NCBI GenBank assembly: GCA_949126835.1
Contig: OX421497.1
Coordinates: forward strand, 30,863,742-30,927,741
Reading direction: 5' to 3'
DNA length: 64,000 bases
DNA from: Anisus vortex
Taxonomy: Eukaryota > Mollusca > Gastropoda > Planorbidae
Shown here piece by piece: positions 12,601-24,400 of the stretch. A program made the position numbers and the translations under genes. Each line of letters begins with the position of its first letter. The stretch's first letter is position 1. The notes below the pieces were generated by a model. It was not told where the DNA came from. It ran no database searches and worked only from the letters and a program-made list of their open reading frames with translations.

Positions 12601-13358
12601 CTAAAGACCTACCATTTTCACTTCAACAGTAAAAGAGATATAATAAAAAGAAGAAGAAAAGAGAAAAGATCCTTGACACTATACTAAACAACTATTCTAG
12701 AACTGAAGAGAGAGAAAAATCTTGGCCTCGATTCTAGCTCCTGCTCGGAACGAACTCTTACAAGCCGCTGTCTCTGTCCGTTGTGTTATGCAAAGTTTGT
12801 AAGGGGGCCACAATACAGAGGGGGCCATTAGCAATTGTAATGAAGCTAGGGAACGAAGTTCGTCATGCAATTGTATTAATATTTTATACCGCACAAACTG
12901 ATCAATGCTTGGTCGCGTAGGAGCCCAGAGACAGTGAGATTTCCACTTTCTTTCGTTCACTCTCTTTACATGGAAGGAAAGAGGAAGAGTGAGAAGAGGG
13001 GGGGGGAGGGAGGTGTTTATTCTTTTTTTTTTTTTTGTGCTTTCTAGAGTGAGAGCTTTTTTCTTAACTGCCTTTTTCTTTTTAAATACGATTTGAAAGA
13101 GAGAAAGAAGGAGCGGGATGAAGTGGAATAGAGAAAATGAAAAGAGGGGTGATGGTTAAGAGATGGGGCAGACAGGAGAAAAGGGAGAGAGAGAAAGTGA
13201 GAAGGAGATGGTTAACAGAGAAAAGTGTAAGTTTTCATTGTATCTACGCCTGTTGAAATGGTATTGAACTTTGAACAGGGGTCAGTGGGGGAGAATAATA
13301 TTAATATGGTAGTAGTGAGACAAAGAGTGAATTGATTTTCTTTAAGTGGTAAACAATG
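9662..13358. other. Long non-coding stretch
   Basis: Mostly AT-rich unique DNA. A higher-complexity island at about 12250-12560 has an 80-codon open frame (12246-12488) with no recognised domain. A purine-rich tract covers about 12960-13210, with several GAGA and GGGAGGG blocks on the plus strand. No gene could be supported. Confidence 0.5.
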
Positions 13359-13735
13359 TGATGATAAATCTATCTGTATCTTGTGATGATATATCTATCT
13401 GTATCTTGTGATGATATATTTATCTGTATCTTGTGATGATATATCTATCTGTTTCTTGTGATGATATAATATATCTATCTGTATCTTGTGATGATATAAT
13501 ATATCTATCTGTATCTTGTGATGATATATCTATCTGTATCTTGTGATGATATATCTATCTGTTTCTTGTGATGATATAATATATCTATCTGTATCTTGTG
13601 ATGATATATCTATCTGTATCTTGGGATGATATAATATATCTATCTGTATCTTGTGATGATATAATATATCTATCTGTATCTTGTGATGATATATCTATCT
13701 GTATCTTGTGATGATATGCTATATCTATCTGTAGC
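13359..13735. repeat. 25/30-bp alternating minisatellite
   Basis: The core TCTATCTGTATCTTGTGATG is followed by either ATATA (25-bp form) or ATATAATATA (30-bp form). About 14 copies alternate irregularly between the two lengths. A T variant (CTGTTTC) occurs in at least two copies that are also followed by the long form, which points to block duplication. Confidence 0.93.
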
Positions 13736-13769
13736 TATCATTATATATTCTGAATTAAATATATCCAAG

Positions 13770-13969
13770 CAGTGGTCGACAACCTTTTGATACAATTGTG
13801 GCCAAAGTATAATTTCTAATTCATTCAGCGTGCCAACAGCCTTAAAGTCCACCTTCACTTTTCTTGTAGAAGAGACTTGATTTATCGTTTTGGAGAGTCT
13901 TCGGCGTGCCATTGAAAATAGTTGTGCGTGCCATGTCTGGCACGCGTGACGTAGGTTGCCGAACCCTCG
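13770..13969. mobile_element. Degenerate hAT-like MITE
   Basis: The left end CAGTGGTCGACAACCTTTT and the right end GGTTGCCGAACCCTCG form an imperfect terminal inverted repeat. The right end has drifted from the expected GACCACTG. Internal GCGTGCCA words recur. No convincing 8-bp target duplication remains (TATCCAAG against GATTAAAG). Assignment to hAT rests on the termini only. Confidence 0.6.
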
Positions 13970-15343
13970 ATTAAAGCACTACAGAATAGGAATAGGGAAC
14001 AAAAGATATGTTTATAGATGGAGGACGATAAGACTTTATGACTAAGGTAAGGAGACAAGTCTAACGAAAGCATAGCATAAAGAGACACATTAAAGAACAG
14101 AATAGACAAATGAGTAATTGAAAACTACAATTACAGATCCATAGAAATTGAACCAAAGGTAAAGGCTAATAAAGTAAGTTAACACAAAGAAGAGAGTTGT
14201 GTGTTTAATAAACAAAGGAAACACTGGAATAAACATAATAAAGAGGTTTTTTTTTAATCTGTACCGACACAAATACAAAAATATGTAACTTTATTTATAT
14301 AGATATAATGAGACCTTTCAGGAACCTTTTAAAATTAAGACTTGGCATTCGTCATTATCTAGTAGTTTTTATTGGATGCGCACCTAAAAAGTAAAGTATT
14401 CCAGACAGACGCTCCTTCTATAATGAAGATTATTGCGTCCTACGAACATCCGTGGTTTGAGCCTAGTCCTGCAGATTAGTGTTGGAAATTATCATTTATT
14501 TTACTGCTCAAGATACAGGAAGCTGTTAAGGAAAACACAATAATACGACAGAAAGGAAAGTATAGTTGATGACAACAACGAAACACCTTACAATATTATA
14601 AGCTATCTCGTGGATAGTGGATACTTACTTGTGCCCCAAAAGCAAGATCTATATAGAGTGGACTGAGAGACAGAATGTGATTAAGATTACGAGAGATTTA
14701 GACAACACCGAGAGTTACGGTAACTGTAGATATTGTGTTCAGCTCTACTCATAGGTCCTCAAACTTTGAGACTTTAATGCAATTATTGTCAACTATTTCT
14801 TTTAAAGTAAACTTTAAAACAACGGTGAACGTAAAAACAAATATAAAGGCATATAACCTACATCACTCACTGATCAACCTTGAAAACTAAGTAAAGGGAG
14901 ATCTATTTTAAACGTTAGTATAGTAAACTTTGAATCAATTACCAACACATAGAGTGTAATCACATCATACATTTAAAAGGTTACAAGTTATACTATAGTA
15001 TCGAATAAGAAAGGGGAACAAATGATATGCTGTAACATATTTATAATATACCAAATCTACTAGCCGACGCAGAAAAAAATGTTCATTTATAATAAATAAT
15101 TATATATAATTTATAAAGTCGATAGTGACGCCGTCGTTATCCGAAAACTTTCTGAGCGTGGTTGCACCATGTTGCCTTACTTGACATTTTTGTTTCCGGC
15201 GTGCTAAAAAAAGTAATAGTTTTAAGACCGTCACAAACCAGAATCGTCACAATGTGTGTAACATTACGTGTCAATACGTTGTTTTTTCCCACTTCTTGAC
15301 GAATAATACAAAAAAAAACTGCCTTTTAAATAATATTTGTTAA
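13970..15343. other. AT-rich non-coding stretch
   Basis: No gene was recognised. A segment at about 14339-14381 (GGCATTCGTCATTATCTAG, then GTAGTTTTTATTGGATGC) resembles 16973-17038, suggesting two fragments of one dispersed repeat. Confidence 0.5.
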
Positions 15344-15646
15344 GAAAAATGAAAGACCATAATAAGATGGACCGGTTGCTCTATTTTTAGAGCTTATATG
15401 TTCTTTTTCCGTGCGCATCCAATGACGCTTTATTAAATTACTTCTACGCTCCCACGTTTGCCTTAATGTTTCCGCTGTATACAAATTTCGATTTTAATAT
15501 TGCATCGAGAAAATCTTAGCGATTAAATAAAACGGAAGTGTACAGTGCAAAAGGGAATTGTAAGTTCCGAAAAGAAGTTATTCGAGTCATCAAATAGCAG
15601 AAATATTAAAGCGAGCGGTCCATCTTATTATAGTCTTTGGAAAAAT
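15344..15646. mobile_element. Unclassified MITE, complete copy (15351-15639)
   Basis: Terminal inverted repeats of about 25 bp pair the left end (CATAATAAGATGGACCG, then GTTGCTC) with the right end (GAGCGGTCCATCTTATTATAG). The pair is flanked by GAAAAAT at 15344-15350 and 15640-15646, a candidate 7-bp target duplication. The 289-bp element has no coding capacity. It aligns along its length with 43691-43977: the subterminal CTATTTTTAGAGC and GTTCTTTTTCCGTGCGCA blocks and the middle ATTAAATAAAA are shared. The superfamily could not be assigned. Confidence 0.8.
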
Positions 15647-15907
15647 CCATGTGATAGCCACAGAAACGTTTGACGACAAAGTCTAATTAAGACCTTAAGC
15701 AAGACAAGCAAGACAGTAGGCTGCCGAGAAGGTGACACACTTCCTGAAGTCTGAGAAGCAGACAGCGATCAATGTCACTGTTCCAGGGGGCCGAATGTGT
15801 GAACATGTCTGGGGCAGCAGCACGAGACGTTGAAAAAGCTGGTGACCTTGGCGATGCAGAAGTCACACAACTTCATTTTCTTATTTTTCTTTTTTTTTAA
15901 ATTCTTC

Positions 15908-16187
15908 TTCTGCTATTCAGATTGATACATTTCTTTCTAACAATCCAGCTTTTTGGCTGGTACTTCTGCTATTCAGATTGATACATTTCTTTCTAACAAT
16001 CCAGCTTTTTGGCTGGTACTTCTGCTATTCAGATTGATACATTTATTTCTAACAATCCAGCTTTTTGGCTGGTACTTCTGCTATTCAGATTGATACATTT
16101 CTTTCTAACAATCCAGCTTTTTGGCTGGTACTTCTGCTATTCAGATTGATACATTTCTTTCTAACAATCCAGCTTTTTGGCTGGTAC
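15908..16187. repeat. 56-bp tandem array, 5 copies
   Basis: Copies start at 15908, 15964, 16020, 16076 and 16132, exactly 56 bp apart, and are almost identical (one C-to-A change in the third). Each carries CCAGCTTTTTGGCTGG, which can fold as a 5-bp stem with a 6-base loop. The array is T-rich upstream. Confidence 0.96.
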
Positions 16188-16244
16188 TGTAAATTTTTAT
16201 TTTCTGGATTTAAAAAAAGGCATAGGATCTAGTTTAGAATTAGT

Positions 16245-16401
16245 CTGCTATTGCCCCCACCAATTCGAGCACTATTTCCCCCCTTTCACTATTGCCCACC
16301 CCCACAAACTTTATACCAGTTTCCTTCCCTTGCCCCTCCCTACCTCCATCTTTCCACCCACTCCCTTTTTTTCACCTACCAATCATGGCTACGCCAACCG
16401 A
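16245..16401. repeat. C-rich dispersed repeat, copy 1
   Basis: This C/T-rich segment starts CTATTGCCCCCA and ends AATCATGGCTACGCC. It resembles 16615-16709. The end is similar to DNA-transposon termini of the AGTGGCGTAGCCA type when read on the minus strand. The other end could not be found. Confidence 0.45.
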
Positions 16402-16614
16402 TAATTAAATGAGAGTTTAAAACTTTGAATTTATGATATAGATCTATTTAATCAACATAATTTATACGTTTAAACATTTGATAATTGGATAAAATATTAC
16501 GTTTTCTCTATAGTCATGGTGATGGGGAAATAGTGCACTAGTTAAGACTCAGCATTCAAAAACCCTCCTGCAGTGCCCAATCCCCCCCCCCCACACAAAC
16601 ACACTCACTAGCTG

Positions 16615-16709
16615 CTCTATTGCCCCCATTTACACTCTGTGCCACCCCCAGCTCCCTACTTTGCTTCCCCCCCCCTCTCCCCCTTTGCCTTGTAATCCTG
16701 GCTACACAG
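16615..16709. repeat. C-rich dispersed repeat, copy 2
   Basis: It starts CTATTGCCCCCATTTAC and ends AATCCTGGCTACACAGT. The shared beginning and end with 16245-16401, with different middle C runs, suggest two decayed copies of one mobile element. No target duplication was found. Confidence 0.45.
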
Positions 16710-19000
16710 TAAATAACAAGTAAGATTTTTATTTACAGAATAAATCATTGATGATGAAAAACAGAGATAGTAAAACATACCGAGTGCCCAATCCAAAAAT
16801 AAATATTTACCTGTAACAAATACATATTTAAAACAATGTTAACGCAACAGTATCACTTGCAGTTAACAATTTTTAAAACATAATTGACACTTTGAAACGA
16901 CAAACATACTAGAGTCTTTAACACACCTTTTAATGTATGTGTAAGACATTTTCTAGACCATTTTTTCAAAACGGGACTCGGGCATTCGTCATGATCTCTA
17001 GCATCTACGGAAACTGTAGTTTTTCATGGGATGCATACAGTAGGCCTAGGTTTAGAGCAGACATATGTCTCCCAACTTGTACTTGGAACTCTGGCGCCAA
17101 CCCAGTGTCAAAAAGCCGACTCTGTCTCGGGCTTCGGGTAGCTTTTAAAAGAATGGGCCATGAATAAAAAGTTTTACATGACGCCGTTGAGAAAGTTTTA
17201 ATAGTCAATTAGCGTGGCCAAACGGATACACGGGATAGGGATAACTGCCGAGCTTGTCCTGCTCAACATCCCGATATCAAATCACACCACCACAGATTAT
17301 CCTGAAGTGGAGGGTTTCCCTTAGATCACCGCAGTGGTGTCGCAATGCCATGGGGAAAGGGAGCAACAAAACTGTATCATCCGAGTCATCTAAATAAAGG
17401 AAAACAGTCAAAAACAAAATGATTAGAATAAGGGTAAATCAATGTGGGGGGGGGGGGGGGCGGCAACAGGCTTCTCTGCCCTTTTAATTCAACAGAGATC
17501 TAAATGATGCTGATAATTCTGAAAATAACGCTGATAGTTTTTATGGACCATGAACCACAGAAGTTTAAGATTAAGTTTGAACAGTAAAGTTCATAGCTTT
17601 TATATTTACAAATAGATACCCGGTATTTAATTATAAAAGTTTTAAATCTTAAGCCTTTTTTATTAGACTATTATCTTCTTTATAGAACGAGTGTCTGTAA
17701 TGTATAAGATATCAGTGGCATTAAATTCATATTACACACACACAAAAAAACGCTTGTTGATCCCCAGCTTTCGAGCTTTCCCTAAATTGCACAATTAGTG
17801 AGGCACATAGCGATAACTTACACAGTTAAGTTCTAAATGTAGCTTGTACAAAGCAGTGGCGCTATACTATTTCGGACTTTTAAAATGACCTAATGTTGTT
17901 GTTTATATAGGCCGCAGAAGTCTTGTATGTATATTTTACGAGGCTTATGCTATATAAATGACAATCCACAAGGGCAAATTCATATGTGTGTTAACTACTA
18001 CAGACATTATAAACAGCGCCGAAAATAAAATAGAGCATAGACTAATATGATTGAAATAAAATGAGCACTGGGTTGTTTAAACAATCTAAATATAGATCTA
18101 CATAGGAAAATTCCGAATTGAGAATATATAGAGCGTTCTCAGTGGGTGTGGCTTAGGTTTTTAGTGACGTATTTGTGTAAATATAAGAACCCACTTGAGG
18201 TACAAATGTAACGTGGTGAAAGTGAAGTACTTCTTTATCATGCAAAATTCACATCTGAATATTGGCTATCCTACAAAAAAATAAGGAGGTAAATAGTAGT
18301 ACTGTAGATTAATTGATTAATGCGATTAGGCTAGGGCCGGCTAGACCTATTTACACTTTCAATTTCACTTTATATGCCTACACTTTTAATGTTTCGTAGG
18401 CTAGGCTACGATGTCAAGTGATAGTGTTGGTGAATAGGCTATCTAGTCAAGTCACTATTAGGCTCACATCGTCTATGATCTATGTCTATGATAATAATAA
18501 AATAGCCTATTTTATTTAACATACATTATACAGCTTAAATCTTAATAAGTCTTAAAACACAACACATCATTTAAAAAAAGCTCGAGCCTATATGAAACTT
18601 TATTAATACAGCGGCCATTATTACTTGTACACCATTACAGAAAGTAAACCCAAATCACGTGCTTTTTGTCACGTGATTGCAAACGCCCTATATGGTAAAA
18701 ACAACACCAGTCTACATACAAGCTTTGAAGGAAGTGGTTGTAGGGGCTGAGCCATTACTTTAGGCTTCAGTGTATTGTATTTGTTTTCTTAAAATTCATG
18801 CAGCCCCCCCCCCCTATCAATTCCTTCAAAAATCACACTCAAAATTGAGAAAGTCTGTTTGCACTTCTAAACTAGCTCACCAATGACAAATGACACAACT
18901 TTCATAGCGGCAAATTTAAAAATGAACAAAAAAGAGGTAAAATGAAATAAGAGATTAAAAAAAATGATCATGATAGGGAAGACATAAATAGAAATATAAT
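16710..19000. other. Non-coding stretch
   Basis: AT-rich DNA with a 15-G run at 17446-17460 and a fragment at 16973-17038 resembling 14339-14381. Short open frames at 16937-17208 overlap on both strands and show no family features. No gene is supported. Confidence 0.5.
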
Positions 19001-19009
19001 GAGAGCGGA

Positions 19010-19330
19010 TGATGATCAGACTTTCTCCATGATAAGCATCCAGTTCAGTAATCGCTAATATCGTTTTACTTTCGCTCCCCCGTTTTCTTCCTGGAGGGGG
19101 GTTAAATGAAGTATAAAGACTAGTCAAGTCCTGGGTAGCATTAGCATATCCATCCGACCCCGGAGGGTCCATATGCAAATGAGATTTAATTGCCCGAGTT
19201 ATCAGCCGTCTGACGGTAAGCTAGCCGGCTTTACAAGGGGGAGACAGGATGATCGTCTGCAGGGGTGAATGTCACAGTGCTAATTATAACATCAGCAATC
19301 ACACCGAATGCTGATTCACTCTGATTGGCA
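19010..19330. promoter_or_regulatory. Possible regulatory island with octamer-like site
   Basis: A patch of complex, non-repetitive sequence contains a perfect ATGCAAAT octamer near 19173, homeodomain-like TTTAATTG and CTAATTAT words, and GATTGGC, an inverted CCAAT core. These motifs are short and common, so the call rests on clustering only. No gene start was found next to it. It may be unremarkable. Confidence 0.2.
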
Positions 19331-20364
19331 GGTAAAACTTTTGTCTTCAGGAGTGAGAGAGAGAGTGAGAGAGAGAGAAAGAGAAAAAAAATTGTGGGTT
19401 GTATTTTCCAATTTAGCTTCGAGTCAAGATTCAAGTTGAAGATAGCACACACGATTGTCTTAAAATGTATAAATATATAAGTAGGCCGTAGGCCCTTAAA
19501 ACAGTATTGTTTTTGCATACGAACGTTTTTAATCTAGTTCACTCCCCCCCCCCTTTTTTTTTCTTTTTCCCCCAGGCTACACCTATTTAATAGTTCTGCT
19601 AATTTAGAATGCATTGATTTAAAAAAAACAGAGATAGACACGCACACATACAGAAAAAAAAGAGCGTGTACGGCCTATGTGTGTGTGTGCATTTGTGTGC
19701 GCGTAAGTGTGTGTGTGTGTAAATGTCCAATGACGGAGAGATACGTTTAAACCATGGCTTATATTTTTTTTATTATACGTGTGTGTATGAGGTTGGGGGG
19801 TACAAGAGTGAAAGGTATGTCACCTAATGAAGTATTATTTTTGGACACGTCTCAGAAAAGTGCAATTTTCTTTCTTTTCTTGCAAAAAAAGGGGGTGGGG
19901 GTGAATTGGAAGTATGTCTCCGTGTCTCTGTCTGCATGTGGCGTTGTTGTTGTGGTTCTTCTTATTATTATAATTTTTTCTTTTTTTTATAATCTTTCAT
20001 ATAATCCTGCTACATGTACGTGGAATATATATGTCTTTTTGTTGTTTAATTTATTTCTAGTGTTGCATGAAAAAATACAACGTAAACAATGCTTTTTTAA
20101 AATTCTCTATTCTTTACTATTTATTACTATTTATTCTTGTAGATTTCATATATAGCTTTTCATTTAAGTGTTGGCTTTGTTCCTTTTGCTACTCTCCACA
20201 GTGTGGTATTCATATTTCAATGTATCGGTTTATCGTAATAAGTAAAGGATCGAATGTGTCTCAGCGTGACGGCCCAAGATCTGGGGAAAGTGTAGCCATG
20301 TCTCTTGTGTAATGATAGAACATATCGTAGACATAACACAAATACAAAAACTGTACAAATACCC
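19331..20364. other. Simple-sequence-rich non-coding stretch
   Basis: Holds a GA-rich tract (19353-19385), a C/T run near 19543 and GT-rich sequence at 19676-19722. Overlapping open frames at 19754-20312 give low-complexity hydrophobic translations of T-rich DNA and are rejected as genes. Confidence 0.5.
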
Positions 20365-20565
20365 AGACATGTAGCCACCCATGTTCTTACGCCACCCATG
20401 TAGACACTTGCCATGCAGGCACAGACACACAGCCCATGTAGACACACAGCCCATGCAGACACACTGTCCATGTAGACACAAAGCCCATGTAGACCGCTAC
20501 CCATGCAGACACACTGCACATGTAGACACAATGCCCATGTAGACACACTACACGTGTAGACAAAA
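20365..20565. repeat. 17-bp minisatellite, left segment
   Basis: About a dozen copies of a CCCATGTAGACACA-type unit, more diverged than the main array at 20889. They are separated from it by the inserted element at 20566-20888. Minus-strand open frames across it are repeat translations, not proteins. Confidence 0.9.
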
Positions 20566-20888
20566 CAGCGTATTTAGGCATGTTCCACATGTTCCATTGG
20601 AACAGGGGGCCCCACACAAAAGGGGCCCCCACACATTTAAAAAAGAAATGTTTTAGTGTCATCCCCATTCTTTCGTTCAAAATGTAAAATAAAATTCATT
20701 TATTCACCTACAATTTAAAGCGCTCCATTCCAACCAAACTAAGTGAAACATACAATTTATGATATTAGAGAATGAAACATGAATTAACGGCCCTTTTCCT
20801 GTGGTATGTGGAAGGCAGGGGCGAGACCACACGGGCGACCCCACATAAATTTGGGAACAGGGCCCCCACAATCCTAAATACGGCCCTG
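20566..20888. mobile_element. MITE inserted in the 17-bp minisatellite
   Basis: The left end CAGCGTATTTAGG and the reverse complement of the right end, CAGGGCCGTATTTAGG, share CGTATTTAGG, giving a short terminal inverted repeat. Both ends abut minisatellite units. Matched subterminal G-run/C-run blocks (GGAACAGGGGGCCCC on the left, GGGAACAGGGCCCCC on the right) and the lack of coding sequence fit a MITE. The CAGGG terminus is hAT-like, but no exact target duplication is visible because the flanks are themselves repeats. Confidence 0.65.
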
Positions 20889-23800
20889 ACAGACACAATG
20901 TCCATGTAGACACAATGCCCATGTAGACACAATGCCCATGCAGACACGCCCATGTAGACACTTGATATGCTGGCACGACACATAGCCCACGTAGACACAG
21001 TACCCAATACCAATGTACGCACACTGTCCATATAGATACTCTACCCCTTGTAGACACACTAGCCACGCAGACACACAGCTCAATTCGACACACAGCTCAT
21101 GTCGACACACTACATATGCAGACATATAATTCATGCAGACACATTGCCCATGCATACACACAGACCGTGCAGACACACTACCCGTGCAGACACACTACCT
21201 ATGTAGACACACAGCCCATGTAGACAAACTGCAATGTAGACACACTACCTATGTAGACGACAAACTACTCAAGAAGACACACAGCAAATAAAGATAAGAC
21301 ACACAGCACATGTAGACAAACTGCCCATGAAGACACTGCCCATGTAGACACACTGCCCATGTAGACACACTACACGTGCAGACACACTACCCATGTAGAC
21401 ACACTGCAATGTAGACAAACTACCCGTGCAGACACGCTACCCATGTAGACACACTACCCATGTAGACACACAGCAAATGAAGACACTCAGCACATGTAGA
21501 CAAACTGCCCATGAAGACACTGCCCATGTAGACACACTGCCCGTGTAGACACACTGCCCATGTAGACACACTACCCATGTAGACACACTACCCATGTAGA
21601 CACACTACCCTTGTAGACACACTACCCATGTAGACACACTACCCATGTAGACACACTACCCATGTAGACACACTACCCATGTAGACACACTACCCATGTA
21701 GACACACTACCCATGTAGACACAATACCCTTGTAGACACACTACCCGTGCAGACACGCTACCCATGTAGACACACTACCTATGTAGACAAACTACTCAAG
21801 AAGACACACAGCAAATGAAGACAGACAGCACATGTAGACAAACTGCCCATGAAGACACTGCCCATGTAGACACACTGCCCATGTAGACACACTACACGTG
21901 CAGACACACTACCCATGTAGACACACTACCCATGTAGACACACTATCCATGTAGACACACTACCCTTGTAGACACACTACCCTTGTAGACACACTACCCA
22001 TGTAGACACACTCCCCATGTAGACACACTACCCATGTAGACACACTACCCATGTAGACACACTACCCATGTAGACACACTACCCATGTAGACACACTACC
22101 CATGTAGACACACTACCCATGTAGACACACTACCCATAAAGACACACTACCCATGTAGACACACTACCCATGTAGACACACTACCCATGTAGACACACTA
22201 CCTATGTAGACACACTACTTATGTAGACACACTACCCATGTAGACACACTACCCTTGTAGACACACTACCCATGTAGACACACTACCATGAAGACACACT
22301 ACCCATGTAGACACACTACCCATGTAGACACACTACACATGTAGACACGCTACTTATGTAGACACGCTACTTATGTAGACACACTACCCATGTAGACACA
22401 ATACTCATGTAGACACACTACCCATGTAGACACACTACCCATGTAGACACACTACTTATGTAAACACACTACTTATGTAGACACACTACCCATGTAAAAA
22501 CACCCATGTAGACACACTACCCATGTTGAAACATTACCAGTGTAGACATGCTACCCCATGTAGAAACGCTACCCAATGTAGACACACTCCCCATGTAGAC
22601 ACACTCCCCATGTAGACACACTCCCCATGTAGACACACTACCCATGTAGACACACTGCCCATGTAGACACACTGCCCATGTAGACACACAATCCTTGTAG
22701 ACACACTACGTATGTAGACACACTACGTATGTAGACACACTACGTATGTAGACACACTACGTATGTAGACACACTACTTATGTAGACACACTACTTATGT
22801 AGACACACTACTTATGTAGACACACTACCCATGTAGACACACTACCCATGTAGACACGCTACCCATGTAGACACGCTACTTATGTAGACACACTACCCAT
22901 GTAGACACACTACCCATGTAGACACACTACCCATGTAGACACACTACCCATGTAGACACACTACCCATGTAGACACACTACCCATGTAGACACACTACTT
23001 ATGTAGACACACTACCCATGTAGACACACTACCCTTGTAGACACACTCCCCATGTAGACACACTACCCATGTAGACACACTACCCTTGTAGACACACTGC
23101 CCATGTAGACACACTGCCCATGTAGACACACAACCCTTGTAGACACACTACGTATGTAGACACACTACTTATGTAGACACACTACTTATGTAGACACACT
23201 ACTTATGTAGACACACTACCCATGTAGACACACTACCCTTGTAGACACACTACCCATGTAGACACACTACCCATGAAGACACACTACCCATGTAGACACG
23301 CTACCCATGTAGACACGCTACTTATGTAGACACGCTACTTATGTAGACACACTACCCATGTAGACACACTACCCATGTAGACACACTACTTATGTAGACA
23401 CACTACTTATGTAGACACACAATCCTTGTAGACACACTACTTATGTAGGACACACTACTTATGTAGACGCACTACTTATGTAGACACACTACCCATGTAG
23501 ACACACTACCCATGTAGACACGCTACCCATGTAGACACGCTACTTATGTAGACACACTACCCATGTAGACACACTACCCATGTAGACACACTACTTATGT
23601 AGACACACTACCCATGTAGACACACTACCCATGTAGACACACTACCCATGTAGACACACTACCCATGTAGACACACTACCCATGTAGACACACTACCCAT
23701 GTAGACACACTACCCATGTAGACACACTACCCATGTAGACACACTACCCATGTAGACACACTACCCATGTAGACACACTACTTATGTAGACACACTACTT

Positions 23801-24400
23801 ATGTAGACACACTACCCATGTAGACACACTACCCTTGTAGACACACTCCCCATGTAGACACACTACCCATGTAGACACACTACCCATGTAGACACACTAC
23901 CCTTGTAGACACACTGCCCATGTAGACACACTGCCCATGTAGACACACAACCCTTGTAGACACACTACTTATGTAGACACACTACCCATGTAGACACACT
24001 ACCCATGAAGACACACTACCCATGTAGACACGCTACTTTTGTAGACACGCTACTTATGTAGACACGCTACTTATGTAGACACACTACCCATGTAGACACA
24101 CTACCCATGTAGACACACTACCCATGTAGACAACACTACCCATGTAGACACACTACCCATGTAGACACACTACCCATGTAGACACACTACTTATGTAGAC
24201 ACACTACTTATGTAGACACACTACCCATGTAGACACACTAGCAATGTAAAAACACCCATGTAGACACACTACCCATGTTGAAACATTACCAGTGTAGACA
24301 TGCTACCCCATGTAGAAACGCTACCCATGTAGACACACTACCCATGTAGTCTCCTCATCCATGTTGACACCACACATATAACATAACACCTATATAGACA
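20889..24400. repeat. Main 17-bp minisatellite, about 200 units, with higher-order structure
   Basis: The consensus unit ACCCATGTAGACACACT (17 bp) repeats for about 3.5 kb. Variant units (TACTTATG, TACGTATG, TACCCTTG, TGCCCATG, and 16-bp GAAGACACTGCCC) recur in the same order. One block (CAAACTGCCCATGAAGACAC) appears near 21315, 21498 and 21838. An irregular block with AAAACACCC and GTTGAAACATTACCAG is repeated at 22495 and 24247, 1752 bp apart. The right edge decays over about 24340-24400. The 17-bp period means the reading frame rotates every unit, so long translation is unlikely. Confidence 0.97.

Noticed and set aside
17854..17900. Possible hAT left end (CAGTGGCGCTATAC)
   Set aside because: No matching right end or target duplication could be found downstream.
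19754..20312. 133-codon and 81-codon plus-strand frames
   Set aside because: Phenylalanine/isoleucine/valine-rich translations of T-rich DNA with no motif or conserved spacing.
20217..21176. Several overlapping minus-strand frames with CLHG and STWA repeats
   Set aside because: They translate the 17-bp minisatellite and the inserted MITE; the period is not a multiple of three and frames rotate.
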